The position numbers and the translations under genes are program-made. Below the pieces are notes generated by a model that saw only the letters and a program-made list of their open reading frames with translations, was not told where the DNA came from and did not search any database. 24,393 nucleotides of DNA from positions 1 through 24,393 of the forward strand of contig NZ_CALPCV010000034.1 of NCBI RefSeq assembly GCF_943193095.1. Reading direction: 5' to 3'. The first letter of the stretch is position 1. Every line of letters begins with the position of its first letter. This document shows positions 1-7,854 of this stretch, one piece after another. Source of the DNA: Parasutterella muris. Lineage in GTDB: Bacteria > Pseudomonadota > Gammaproteobacteria > Burkholderiales > Burkholderiaceae_F.

Positions 1-217
1 CTAATAAATTCATGCAATTATCAGAAATTTTCGCAGATATTATTCAGATTTTTTATTAATATCGTGCGTCGAACCTGCATGGAATATCTGTCTCATATTT
101 CCGAGTATTTTTTAAGGCATAATTATTCTTGCACTGACAAGCAGTTTTTAACAGTCAGTCACGTATTAACACCTATTTCGGTTGGACAACCCAAATCTTG
201 AGAGGCATTATTACGGG
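1..217. other. AT-rich intergenic region before the transglycosylase gene
   Basis: No coding sequence was recognised here. The stretch is AT-rich and probably carries the promoter of the transglycosylase gene, but I found no -35/-10 pair good enough to name. A 6-bp inverted repeat, ACTGAC (133–138) and GTCAGT (154–159), flanks a T-rich spacer about 60–85 bases before the chosen start and could be a weak operator or hairpin. The gene that precedes this region lies outside the window. Confidence 0.4.
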
Positions 218-1081
218 ATGACTAAACAAAAGATCGTTAAACAGGAGTCGGCAGCCGCCTTGGTTTCCGACTTTAATTCTTACTGCCCGAAGCATAAAAC
301 AAAGAATCTGAGAAGGATCCTTTTGAGTGTTTCCGCCGCGTGTGCTGTTCTTGTCGGCGCTGCTTCCGTACACTTTCAGCCGATGCTGAGAGCCGCAGAA
401 GCGCCGCTTCGCATCAAGGCTCTAAGTTACCACACATTCGAAGAGCAGGATGTGCGTGATACCGCAAGTCAGACGATTGACGACGTGCTGGAACGCATGC
501 AGGAAAACGCGGCCGCGTTTATTTCACAGCACTATGCCAAGGTATCGGAAGAAGATGCACTTGAAATCGTTCATCAGGCTTTCATATCCGGCAAAGAGCA
601 CGATATCGATCCTCTGCTGATTCTTGCGATTATTGCGACCGAGTCTTCATTTAATCCGAATGCCGGCAGTTCCGCGGGAGCCAAAGGACTCATGCAGGTT
701 CATGCCAAAGTTCATGCCAAGCGCTTTAAAGAGTACGGCGGCGTGAAAGCGGTTCATGAGATTGAAGCAGGTATCGAAGTCGGCACTCAGATTCTTAAGG
801 AATATCTGAATAAAACCGGCTCACTCAAGGGCGCGCTCAAATATTATGTTGGCGCGGCTAACCACAAGACGGACGGCGGATACAGCCGCAAGGTTCTTTC
901 GATGAGAAGCCATCTGCAGATGGCGGCAAACGGAGAAATTCAGGCGGCAAGAATTCAGGCCCGCAGTCCGAGCAAATTCCCGGAAGATCATCAGGATCAC
1001 AAGGATTTTGCGACTTACTCAGCCAACATGAAGCTTGAGAAGTTCCCGTCGCTTGCGGGAGATTCTCAGAATCAGGGTTAA
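218..1081 (+). CDS. Membrane-anchored lytic transglycosylase (SLT domain)
   Basis: Predicted peptidoglycan lytic transglycosylase that cleaves the MurNAc–GlcNAc bond on the periplasmic side. Residues 34–51 form one hydrophobic segment after a basic stretch (KTKNLRR), so a signal anchor or uncleaved signal peptide is likely. The SLT domain spans about residues 120–235. ATESSFNP carries the expected catalytic Glu (E142), followed by AKGLMQV and, near the end, YYVGAA and GGY, which is the Burkholderiales flavour of the domain. I chose the ATG at 218 (287 residues, AGAGG about 12 bases upstream). A TTG at 182 would add 12 residues that do not look conserved. The C-terminal 60 residues are polar and look disordered. 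The gene ends in a stop that overlaps the convergent rsmE stop. Family assignment is firm; substrate and cellular role are not known from the sequence. Confidence 0.85.
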   Translation: MTKQKIVKQESAAALVSDFNSYCPKHKTKNLRRILLSVSAACAVLVGAASVHFQPMLRAAEAPLRIKALSYHTFEEQDVRDTASQTIDDVLERMQENAAAFISQHYAKVSEEDALEIVHQAFISGKEHDIDPLLILAIIATESSFNPNAGSSAGAKGLMQVHAKVHAKRFKEYGGVKAVHEIEAGIEVGTQILKEYLNKTGSLKGALKYYVGAANHKTDGGYSRKVLSMRSHLQMAANGEIQAARIQARSPSKFPEDHQDHKDFATYSANMKLEKFPSLAGDSQNQG

Positions 1082-1788
1082 TTAAAATCGCCCCAGAGCG
1101 TTTGGGCGTAGGAAGCGGCAGCGATAGCTGCCGTTTCTGTTCTTAAGACGCGCGCGCCGAGACGCTTTCCTGTAAAGCCCGCACCGAGGAGTGTGTTCAT
1201 TTCACCGTCGGAGAAACCGCCCTCGGGCCCGACAGCAAAGGTGACGGCGCGGATTTCTTCATCTTCAGAGCGGGTCTGCGCAGACGGACTCAGCATAATT
1301 CGCAGTCCCTCGGCTTCTTCTGCGGCGCTCTTTAAACTCGACTTGAAAACAATTTCCGGCAGAAAATCTTCTCCGCACTGTTTGCAGGCTGAGACCGCGA
1401 TTTTGTTCCAGCGCTCAAGACGCTTTGCGGCTTTTTCCGAGGTCAGACGAATTTCGCTGCGATCAGCGGGAAAGACGACAATTTTGCTGTAGCCAAGTTC
1501 ACAGGCTTTCTCTACGATCCAGTCCATTTTTTCATTGCTGACGAGCGACTGAAGAAGGATAAGACGCAACCCGCGCTCGGACTGTTTAATTTCCTCAGGC
1601 ACAACTTCCGCGTAATCGGCGGCAAAGTGAATCGGTCCTTTAGCGCAAAGTCCTCTGCCGTTAAAAACTTCGACCGTGTCATCCTGACGAAGACGAAGCA
1701 CGCACATCGCGTGATGAACGGACTCAGAGGGTAAAACAATTGGCTTTCCGACTTCTGCGTCGGGAAACGGAACGTAAAAACGAGGCAT
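1078..1788 (-). CDS. rsmE: 16S rRNA (uracil1498-N3)-methyltransferase RsmE
   Basis: SPOUT-class RNA methyltransferase that makes m3U1498 in 16S rRNA of the small subunit, using S-adenosylmethionine. The 236-residue protein has the family's usual length. An N-terminal PUA-like part starts PRFYVPF and includes HHAMCVLRL. The C-terminal knot contains AVGPEGGFSDGE and LGARVLRTETAAIAA, the characteristic SAM-binding trefoil-knot motifs. It begins at the ATG with MPRFYVP, the usual start of the family. It is transcribed toward the transglycosylase gene and its stop overlaps that gene's stop. It is divergent from tkt, with about 180 bases between the two starts. I saw no strong Shine-Dalgarno sequence. 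Confidence 0.95.
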   Translation of the reverse strand: MPRFYVPFPDAEVGKPIVLPSESVHHAMCVLRLRQDDTVEVFNGRGLCAKGPIHFAADYAEVVPEEIKQSERGLRLILLQSLVSNEKMDWIVEKACELGYSKIVVFPADRSEIRLTSEKAAKRLERWNKIAVSACKQCGEDFLPEIVFKSSLKSAAEEAEGLRIMLSPSAQTRSEDEEIRAVTFAVGPEGGFSDGEMNTLLGAGFTGKRLGARVLRTETAAIAAASYAQTLWGDFN

Positions 1789-1880
1789 ATATTGTTAACA
1801 CAGCTTTCAGAATTTTTGTGATGATAACCCAATTGCCGAATTATTAAGGAAAAATCCCAAACGCCTCCAAAAATTAAATT

Positions 1881-1909
1881 TTGTTCGTACTCTCGAGAGT
1901 TGGTAAAAT
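1881..1909 (+). promoter_or_regulatory. tkt operon promoter with internal palindrome
   Basis: TTGTTC at 1881–1886 and TAAAAT at 1904–1909 are separated by exactly 17 bases. The -10 is preceded by TGG, close to an extended -10. The predicted transcript start is near 1916, giving a leader of about 56 bases before tkt. A perfect 12-bp palindrome, ACTCTCGAGAGT (1889–1900), fills most of the spacer and is a candidate operator. Confidence 0.6.
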
Positions 1910-1971
1910 CGAACCTCAGGTACTGGCCCTGTCGGCCCGCGCTTTTTTTATTTTTAAAACTCTTTTAAATC

Positions 1972-3990
1972 ATGTCATCATCAGTCTCTTGCAAGACAAT
2001 GGCCAACGCCGTTCGTGCGCTGGCAATGGACGCGGTTCAGAAGGCAAATTCCGGTCACCCCGGCATGCCGATGGGTATGGCAGACATCGCTGTCGCCCTC
2101 TGGACAAAACATCTCAGACACAATCCCGCTGATCCGCACTGGCTCGGCCGCGATCGATTCCTTCTTTCCAACGGTCACGGATCCATGCTGCAGTATGCGC
2201 TGCTGCATCTTTCTGGTTACGATCTCACGATCGACGACCTTAAAAATTTCCGTCAGCTTCACAGCAAAACGCCGGGGCACCCTGAAGTCGGTGTAACACC
2301 CGGCGTTGAAACATCTACGGGTCCGCTTGGACAGGGTATTGCCAACGCAGTCGGCATGGCGCTTGCAGAAAAGATGCTCGCAGCAGAATTTAATACGGAA
2401 GACTGCACGATTATTGACAACTACACCTATGCGTTCCTTGGCGACGGATGCCTGATGGAAGGCATTTCGCACGAAGCATGCTCGCTTGCCGGAATTTGGA
2501 AGCTCAATAAGCTCATCGCCCTTTATGATGACAACGGTATTTCCATCGACGGCAAGGTTGAAAACTGGTACGCGGAAAACGTTCGTGAGCGTTTCGAGTC
2601 TTACGGCTGGAACGTGATCGGTCCGATCGACGGCCACGACGTCGAAGCGGTTTCCGACGCGATCGCACTTGCTAAGAAGTCCGACAAGCCGACACTGATT
2701 GACTGCAAGACCGTGATTGGTTTTGGTTCTCCCAACCGCGCCGGTACCAACAAAGCGCACGGCTCTCCGCTTGGCGAAGAAGAAATCGCCGCAGCAAGAG
2801 AAGCGATCGGCTGGGAATACGGTCCCTTTGAAATTCCTCAGGAAATTTATGACGCCTGGAACGCCAAAGCGGCCGGCAAAGCCATGGAAGACGAATGGCA
2901 GGCTAAATACGACGCATACCGCGCCCGGTATCCGGAAAAAGCGGCTGAACTGGAACGCTGTCTCAGCGGTGAACTTCCTGAAAACTGGGATGACATCGTT
3001 TTTGACGCGATCGTTCAGGCTGCAGGCGAAGCCAAGACGGTTGCAACCCGCAAAGCAAGTCAGATGGCGCTTAACGCTTTTGCTCCGGCGCTTCCCGAAC
3101 TGCTTGGCGGTTCGGCTGACCTGACAAGTTCGAACCTGACCAACTGGGAAGGCGTTCAGGCGCTCAGGCCTGACAATATGCTCGGCCGTCATATTAACTA
3201 CGGTGTCCGCGAATTTGGAATGTGCGCCATTATGAACGGTATCGCGCTTTACGGCGGTTTTATTCCTTACGGCGCGACATTCCTTACTTTTGCGGACTAC
3301 GCCCGCAATGCACTGAGAATGGCCGCTCTGATGAAGATTCGTTCCATCTTTGTCTTTACGCACGACTCGATCGGTGTGGGCGAAGACGGTCCGACGCATC
3401 AGCCTGTCGAACACACCGCAAGCCTCAGAATTATTCCGGGCATGGACGTTTGGCGTCCTGCCGACACCTGTGAAACTCTGACCGCCTGGGCAAGCGCGAT
3501 TGAGCGCAAAGACGGTCCGACTTCGCTCATTCTCTCCAGACAGAATCTTCCGTTCGTGGAGCGCGAAGAATACAATGCCGATGAGATGGCTCAGGGCGGC
3601 TACATCATGCTTGAAGCGCCTGAAGGAGCCGCCTCCGTTCAGGTCACGCTTCTTGCAAGCGGAAGCGAAGTTGCGCTGGCTGCTGAAGCCCGCAAGCAGC
3701 TTCTTGCGATGAACATCCAGACTCGTCTGGTATCGATGCCTTCGACAACGGTCTTTGATCGTCAGCCGCAGGAATACAAAGATTTTGTTCTCGGCGCAGG
3801 CAAGCCGGTTGTCGCGATTGAAGCGGCAACATCCGACATCTGGTGGAAATACATCCGCGGTGCCGGAACGGTTATCGGTATGAATACATTCGGCGAATCG
3901 GCTCCTGCCGGTGAGCTCTTTAAACTTTTCGGGTTCACGGTCGACAATGTCGTGGCCACTGTTCAGCAACTACTTAATCAAGGGAAATAA
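1972..3990 (+). CDS. tkt: Transketolase
   Basis: Thiamine-diphosphate enzyme that moves two-carbon ketol units between sugar phosphates in the non-oxidative pentose phosphate pathway, in the cytoplasm. The 672-residue length is normal. Visible landmarks are SGHPG near residue 28 and NGHGS near 68, and the ThDP/Mg motif GDG (157–159) ending at N188 in YDDNG. There is also a Pyr domain with PYGATFLTFADYARNALR and the THDSIGVGEDGPTHQPVEH stretch. The ATG at 1972 gives the usual short N-terminus before MANAVRALAMDAVQKA. A second ATG at 1999 is possible, and neither has a clear Shine-Dalgarno sequence. It is followed after 3 bases by gap, so the two are almost certainly co-transcribed. Confidence 0.97.
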   Translation: MSSSVSCKTMANAVRALAMDAVQKANSGHPGMPMGMADIAVALWTKHLRHNPADPHWLGRDRFLLSNGHGSMLQYALLHLSGYDLTIDDLKNFRQLHSKTPGHPEVGVTPGVETSTGPLGQGIANAVGMALAEKMLAAEFNTEDCTIIDNYTYAFLGDGCLMEGISHEACSLAGIWKLNKLIALYDDNGISIDGKVENWYAENVRERFESYGWNVIGPIDGHDVEAVSDAIALAKKSDKPTLIDCKTVIGFGSPNRAGTNKAHGSPLGEEEIAAAREAIGWEYGPFEIPQEIYDAWNAKAAGKAMEDEWQAKYDAYRARYPEKAAELERCLSGELPENWDDIVFDAIVQAAGEAKTVATRKASQMALNAFAPALPELLGGSADLTSSNLTNWEGVQALRPDNMLGRHINYGVREFGMCAIMNGIALYGGFIPYGATFLTFADYARNALRMAALMKIRSIFVFTHDSIGVGEDGPTHQPVEHTASLRIIPGMDVWRPADTCETLTAWASAIERKDGPTSLILSRQNLPFVEREEYNADEMAQGGYIMLEAPEGAASVQVTLLASGSEVALAAEARKQLLAMNIQTRLVSMPSTTVFDRQPQEYKDFVLGAGKPVVAIEAATSDIWWKYIRGAGTVIGMNTFGESAPAGELFKLFGFTVDNVVATVQQLLNQGK

Positions 3991-3993
3991 GAT

Positions 3994-5007
3994 ATGACAA
4001 TTCGTGTTGCCATCACCGGTTACGGCAGAATCGGCCGCAATGTACTTCGTGCTTTCTACGAAGAAAACAAGTGGCCTGACGTTAAGATCGTTGCCATTAA
4101 CGACACCGCCAAGCCTGAAGCGACCGTTCATCTGACCAAGTTTGACACCGCGCACGGCAAATTCAACGGCGATGTTTATTGGGAAGACGGCCATCTTGTT
4201 GTCAACGGCGACCGCATTTTCATGTGCTCCGAGCGCGATCCGAAGAAGCTTCCCTGGAAGGATCTTGACGTAGATATCGTTCTCGAATGCACAGGCGCGT
4301 TCCGTGATAAAGAAGGCGCGATGCAGCATATCGAAGCGGGCGCCAAGAAAGTTCTGATCTCCGCTCCCGGCAAAGACGTTGATGCGACAGTGGTTTACGG
4401 CGTGAACCAGGACGTTCTGAAAGCCAGCGACGTGGTTGTCTCCAACGCTTCCTGCACCACCAACTGCATGTGCCCGTTTGTTAAGCCGCTCAAAGACAAG
4501 CTCGGTATTGTAGACGGCATGATGACAACGATTCACGCGTTCACAAACGACCAGGTTCTTACCGATGTGAAGCATAAGGATCTTCGCCGCGCCAGAGCCG
4601 CCGCGCACAACATCATCCCGACCAAGACCGGTGCCGCTAAGGCTGTCGGCCTGGTGATCCCCGAACTTAAGGGCAAGCTTGACGGTTATGCAATGCGTGT
4701 TCCGACTCTGAATGTCTCCGTTGTTGATCTGACATTCCAGGCCGCTCGTCCGACAACCGTTGAAGAAGTCAACCAGATCATCCGCGAAGCTTCCGAAAGC
4801 GCCGAGCTCAAAGGCATTCTCGGCTACAACGAACTTCCGCTGGTTTCCACAGACTTCAACCATACTTCTTTCTCTTCGATCTTCGATTCAACTCTGACAA
4901 AGGTCATTGACGGAACACTGGTTAAAGCGGTCGCATGGTATGACAACGAGTGGGGCTTCTCCTGCAGAATGCTCGACACCGCTGTTGCGATGTACAACGC
5001 CAAGTAA
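3994..5007 (+). CDS. gap: Glyceraldehyde-3-phosphate dehydrogenase, type I
   Basis: Cytoplasmic glycolytic/gluconeogenic enzyme that oxidatively phosphorylates glyceraldehyde 3-phosphate with NAD(P)+. It has 337 residues, the usual length. The Rossmann motif GYGRIGRN is at the N-terminus, SNASCTTNC carries the catalytic Cys154, and TTIHAFTNDQ holds the catalytic His. IPTKTGAAKAVG and WYDNEWGFSCR are typical of GAPDH rather than of erythrose-4-phosphate dehydrogenase. The ribosome-binding sequence AGGGAAA overlaps the end of tkt, consistent with coupled translation. A hairpin separates it from pgk. Cofactor preference cannot be settled by eye. Confidence 0.96.
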   Translation: MTIRVAITGYGRIGRNVLRAFYEENKWPDVKIVAINDTAKPEATVHLTKFDTAHGKFNGDVYWEDGHLVVNGDRIFMCSERDPKKLPWKDLDVDIVLECTGAFRDKEGAMQHIEAGAKKVLISAPGKDVDATVVYGVNQDVLKASDVVVSNASCTTNCMCPFVKPLKDKLGIVDGMMTTIHAFTNDQVLTDVKHKDLRRARAAAHNIIPTKTGAAKAVGLVIPELKGKLDGYAMRVPTLNVSVVDLTFQAARPTTVEEVNQIIREASESAELKGILGYNELPLVSTDFNHTSFSSIFDSTLTKVIDGTLVKAVAWYDNEWGFSCRMLDTAVAMYNAK

Positions 5008-5022
5008 TCTTTGATTATCTCG

Positions 5023-5045
5023 AGGCCCCGTTTACGGGGCCTTTT
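5023..5045 (+). terminator. Hairpin between gap and pgk
   Basis: AGGCCCCG (5023–5030), loop TTTA, CGGGGCCT (5035–5042): a perfect 8-bp GC-rich stem followed by a short T run ending at 5045. It lies 15 bases after the gap stop and 14 bases before the pgk start, and overlaps no promoter I could see. It may be a partial terminator or an mRNA processing/stability element within the operon. Confidence 0.65.
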
Positions 5046-5059
5046 GCAAAAGGAAAAGT

Positions 5060-6259
5060 ATGCAAGTTAGAACATTGGAACAACTTCTCAAGGAAGACGC
5101 CCTGCGCGGAAAACGCGTTTTCATCCGTGCCGACATGAATGTGCCGCGTGACGCCGAAGGCAACGTCGCTGACGACCATCGTCTCAGAGAGTCGATGCCC
5201 GCGGTTAAGATGGCGCTTGAAGGCGGAGCCGCTGTTATGGTCTGCTCTCACTTGGGCCGTCCGAAAGAAGGCGCTCTGACGGAAGAAGACAGTCTGATTA
5301 AAGTCGCCGAGCACTTCGGCCGCATGCTTGGCATGCCGATTCGCTTTGAGAAGGATTGGCTCAACGGTGTGGACATTCAGCCCGGTGAAGTGGTGGTATT
5401 AGAGAACTGCCGCGGCAACGTGGGCGAAAAGAAGAACGACCCCGAACTTGTCGCCAAGATGGCTGCGCTCTGTGATATTTATGTCAATGACGCGTTTGGC
5501 ACCGCGCACCGTGAGCAGGCGACTACTGACGGCCTTGCCAGAGAAGCGGAAGTTGCCGTCGCGGGTCCTCTGCTTGCCAAAGAAATCCATGCGCTGAAGA
5601 AAGCGGTTGCTGAAGCCAAGCATCCTTTGACCGCTGTTGTCGGCGGATCAAAAGTTTCCACCAAGCTGACCATTCTTAAAAACCTTGCTCCGAAGGTTGA
5701 CACTCTGATTGTGGGCGGGGGTATCGCCAACACATTCCTTTTGGCGCAGGGTCACAAGATTGGCAAGTCGCTTGCCGAACCGGACCTGGTTGACGAATGC
5801 AAAGCCGTGATGAAGATCATGGAAGAGAAGGGCGGGCATCTTCCGCTTCCTATTGACGTCGTGGTTGCGCACCACATCGGCTATGACGCCGGCTTCCGTA
5901 TCTGCGATCTCGATGATATTGAAGACGACGAAATGATTCTGGACATCGGCCCGAAGACCAGCAAGCTGCTTGAACCGTACATCAAAGAAGCCAAGACCAT
6001 TATTTGGAACGGTCCTCTCGGCGTCTTTGAAATGGACAACTTCAAGGAAGGCACTCGCAACCTGGCTAAGGACATTGCAGATGCGACCGCAAACGGCGCT
6101 TTCTCGATCGTTGGCGGCGGCGATACCATTGCTGCGGCTAAAGTTTTCGAGGTTGCCGACAAGGTTTCCTACATTTCCACCGGCGGCGGCGCGTTCCTCG
6201 AGTTCCTCGAAGGCAAGACGCTTCCTGCGATTGCAGCGCTGCAGGAAAGAACGAAGTAA
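5060..6259 (+). CDS. pgk: Phosphoglycerate kinase
   Basis: Converts 1,3-bisphosphoglycerate and ADP to 3-phosphoglycerate and ATP, directly downstream of GAPDH in glycolysis. The 399-residue protein is full length. The N-lobe shows VFIRADMNVPRD, SHLGRPKEG and a DDHRLRES stretch. The C-lobe shows VVGGSKVSTKL, IWNGPLGVFE and GGGDTIAA, the nucleotide-binding elements. The ATG at 5060 is preceded by AAAGGA with a 5–6 base gap, a good Shine-Dalgarno sequence. The gene ends at a strong terminator, closing the tkt–gap–pgk cluster. Neither pyk nor fba, often next in related bacteria, follows here. Confidence 0.97.
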   Translation: MQVRTLEQLLKEDALRGKRVFIRADMNVPRDAEGNVADDHRLRESMPAVKMALEGGAAVMVCSHLGRPKEGALTEEDSLIKVAEHFGRMLGMPIRFEKDWLNGVDIQPGEVVVLENCRGNVGEKKNDPELVAKMAALCDIYVNDAFGTAHREQATTDGLAREAEVAVAGPLLAKEIHALKKAVAEAKHPLTAVVGGSKVSTKLTILKNLAPKVDTLIVGGGIANTFLLAQGHKIGKSLAEPDLVDECKAVMKIMEEKGGHLPLPIDVVVAHHIGYDAGFRICDLDDIEDDEMILDIGPKTSKLLEPYIKEAKTIIWNGPLGVFEMDNFKEGTRNLAKDIADATANGAFSIVGGGDTIAAAKVFEVADKVSYISTGGGAFLEFLEGKTLPAIAALQERTK

Positions 6260-6274
6260 TTCGTTCTAGAACAG

Positions 6275-6299
6275 AAACCGGGCTTGTCCCGGTTTTTTT
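6275..6299 (+). terminator. Rho-independent terminator after pgk
   Basis: AAACCGGG (6275–6282), five-base loop, CCCGGTTT (6288–6295), with a run of seven T at 6293–6299. It begins 16 bases after the pgk stop. Confidence 0.9.
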
Positions 6300-6310
6300 A
6301 ATGTCTTTCG

Positions 6311-6353
6311 AAACGAATAAACCCGCTCTCAGGAGGTGTTAGAGAGCGGGTTT
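6311..6353 (-). terminator. Terminator hairpin after the flavoprotein gene
   Basis: A perfect 12-bp stem, AAACCCGCTCTC (6319–6330) with GAGAGCGGGTTT (6342–6353), and an 11-base loop. Read on the minus strand it is followed by TTTATTCGTTT, a broken T tract. It lies 22 bases beyond the flavoprotein stop and back to back with the pgk terminator. Confidence 0.75.
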
Positions 6354-6375
6354 AGCTTATCCGGTCAGGGGAAGA

Positions 6376-7854
6376 TTATTTTTCCTGTGCGGCGTTTTCA
6401 CCTGCGATGCGGCCGGAGGTGTAGGCCAGTCCGAGACCGGTTCCGGATGTATAGACTCTGCGGTAGAAAGGTCTGTTGGCTGTTTCACCGCCCGCATAGA
6501 GGCCTTTGATCACGGAGCCGTCCGCACGAAGAACCTGGAACTTGTCATTGGTTCTGACACCGCCGATGGTTCCCATCGTTGACGGAATGACACGAACTGC
6601 GTAGAAAGGAGCCTGCTCGAACGGAACCAGGAATTCAGGATTTTTATCGAAAACGGGGTCCTTCTTGTCTTTGCAGGCCTGGTTGTACTGATCCATCGTG
6701 GCTTTCAGCTGAGCAGCGGGAACGCCCATCGCTTTGGCGAGCTCTTCCCAGTTTTTACCGCTGACAACGATTTCCGGATCGTTGTATTTGGCAAGCAGAG
6801 CGGCCTTATTCGTGTCTTTGCTGTCCAGGATTGCCCAAGCGGCTTTCTGATTGGCGATCGGATCAACAATGTAAGGCAGGTCTTCCTTAACGAAGCGTTT
6901 TCCGTCCTGGTTCACAAAGACGTCATCTTTGTACACATTCTTGGTTCTGAAGGTATTGTTCAGTTCCCTCTTTGTAGAAACCGGACTGATACCCATGACC
7001 CAGCCGTCTTTGAAGCCTGCGGCGCCCACTTTCTGAGCCATGATAATGCCGTCACCGGTGGCGCCGGGCGTCGCATTGGACACATCCGTGTAGGGTGCGT
7101 AGGAAGGAACGAATTTTTCAAGGAGTTCTTTATTTCTGGCAAATCCGCCGGTACCGAGAATAACGGCTTTTGCACGAATTTCGATTGGCTGTTTGCCTTT
7201 CATGGCTTTGACGCCGACGACATTGCCCTTGCTGTCCGTGATTAATTCTTCAGCCTTAGTTCCGGTCATGATCGGAACACCGGCATTGTCGAGATAAGTT
7301 GTGAATGCCTTGACGACAAAGCGGCCGCCCGCAGGAGAAGAGCCTCTGCCGGAAGCAGGAATCGGAGATTCTGCCGGTGCGTGCGCATAATTCGGGCCGC
7401 CGTAGCCGAAGGGGCGCGGAACGGCAAACTTATGGCCGATATCCTTTTCCATCCAGTTGACGGTCTTGTCGAATTCATTAATGATCTTATGCATGCGGGC
7501 TTCATCCGGCATGCTTTCATCGGCGCCCGGGAAGGAGCGATCCTGGTCTTTAATCCAAATGTTGACGAAACCGTCATCTGAAACATTCTGCGTACCGGCT
7601 CGCTTCTGCGGGTTTGTGTTTCCCGCCGCTATAGCGCCGCCTGCAAGTGCGGAACTGCCGCCGACAAATGCCTGCTTTTCAATAAGAAGTACTTTAGCGC
7701 CGTGCTGATGGGCCGACGCGGCAGCAGATAAGCCCGTTCCGCCTGATCCAACCACGACAACATCGGTGTTGATTTTTTCGATATCAGCTGCGGAGACTGC
7801 AAAGGGAAGGCAGGCTAGTACAACAGAAAGCGAAAGCGTTTTGAATTTCGTCAT
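6376..7854 (-). CDS. Exported FAD-dependent reductase, fumarate reductase flavoprotein family
   Basis: Predicted periplasmic flavoprotein. Residues 1–22 form a Sec signal peptide (VSA before AD at the likely cleavage site). The FAD-binding motif GSGGTG is at 36–41, with IEK at 58–60, GTGGFA near 234 and a C-terminal GLYAGGETA near 451. The family includes fumarate, urocanate and related 2-enoate reductases used in anaerobic respiration, and also ketosteroid dehydrogenases. No CXXCH haem motif is present, so electrons must come from a separate partner, and no cytochrome or FMN-binding gene is adjacent. By eye, the fumarate-reductase catalytic Arg after RFVxE is replaced (RFVKEDLPY, 320–328) and the HHTMGG-type motif reads MGTIGG (427–432). 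The substrate is therefore probably not fumarate, and I cannot name it. AAGGA lies 7 bases before the ATG. Confidence 0.85.
   Translation of the reverse strand: MTKFKTLSLSVVLACLPFAVSAADIEKINTDVVVVGSGGTGLSAAASAHQHGAKVLLIEKQAFVGGSSALAGGAIAAGNTNPQKRAGTQNVSDDGFVNIWIKDQDRSFPGADESMPDEARMHKIINEFDKTVNWMEKDIGHKFAVPRPFGYGGPNYAHAPAESPIPASGRGSSPAGGRFVVKAFTTYLDNAGVPIMTGTKAEELITDSKGNVVGVKAMKGKQPIEIRAKAVILGTGGFARNKELLEKFVPSYAPYTDVSNATPGATGDGIIMAQKVGAAGFKDGWVMGISPVSTKRELNNTFRTKNVYKDDVFVNQDGKRFVKEDLPYIVDPIANQKAAWAILDSKDTNKAALLAKYNDPEIVVSGKNWEELAKAMGVPAAQLKATMDQYNQACKDKKDPVFDKNPEFLVPFEQAPFYAVRVIPSTMGTIGGVRTNDKFQVLRADGSVIKGLYAGGETANRPFYRRVYTSGTGLGLAYTSGRIAGENAAQEK

Noticed and set aside
173..373. A small minus-strand open frame at the start of the transglycosylase gene.
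   Set aside because: It overlaps the coding start and has no recognisable content or ribosome site.
1981..3969. A 662-codon open frame antisense to tkt.
   Set aside because: Its translation resembles no protein family and is rich in Arg, Cys and His, as expected for a shadow frame. The sense strand is an unmistakable transketolase.
3970..4863. A 297-codon open frame antisense to gap.
   Set aside because: Shadow of the conserved GAPDH coding sequence, with no start signal or recognisable domain.
3994..5007. Possible erythrose-4-phosphate dehydrogenase (epd) because the gene lies between tkt and pgk.
   Set aside because: IPTKTGAAKAVG and other motifs are those of GAPDH proper. The tkt–gap–pgk order is also common for true gap genes.
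6331..6336. A perfect AGGAGG in the loop of the terminator after the flavoprotein gene.
   Set aside because: No start codon leads into an open frame downstream on the plus strand. It is probably coincidental loop sequence.
7808..7819. A lipobox-like VLAC within the signal peptide of the flavoprotein.
   Set aside because: The Cys lies inside the hydrophobic core and is followed by LPFAVSA and a good signal peptidase I site. Leu at -2 is also atypical for a lipobox.
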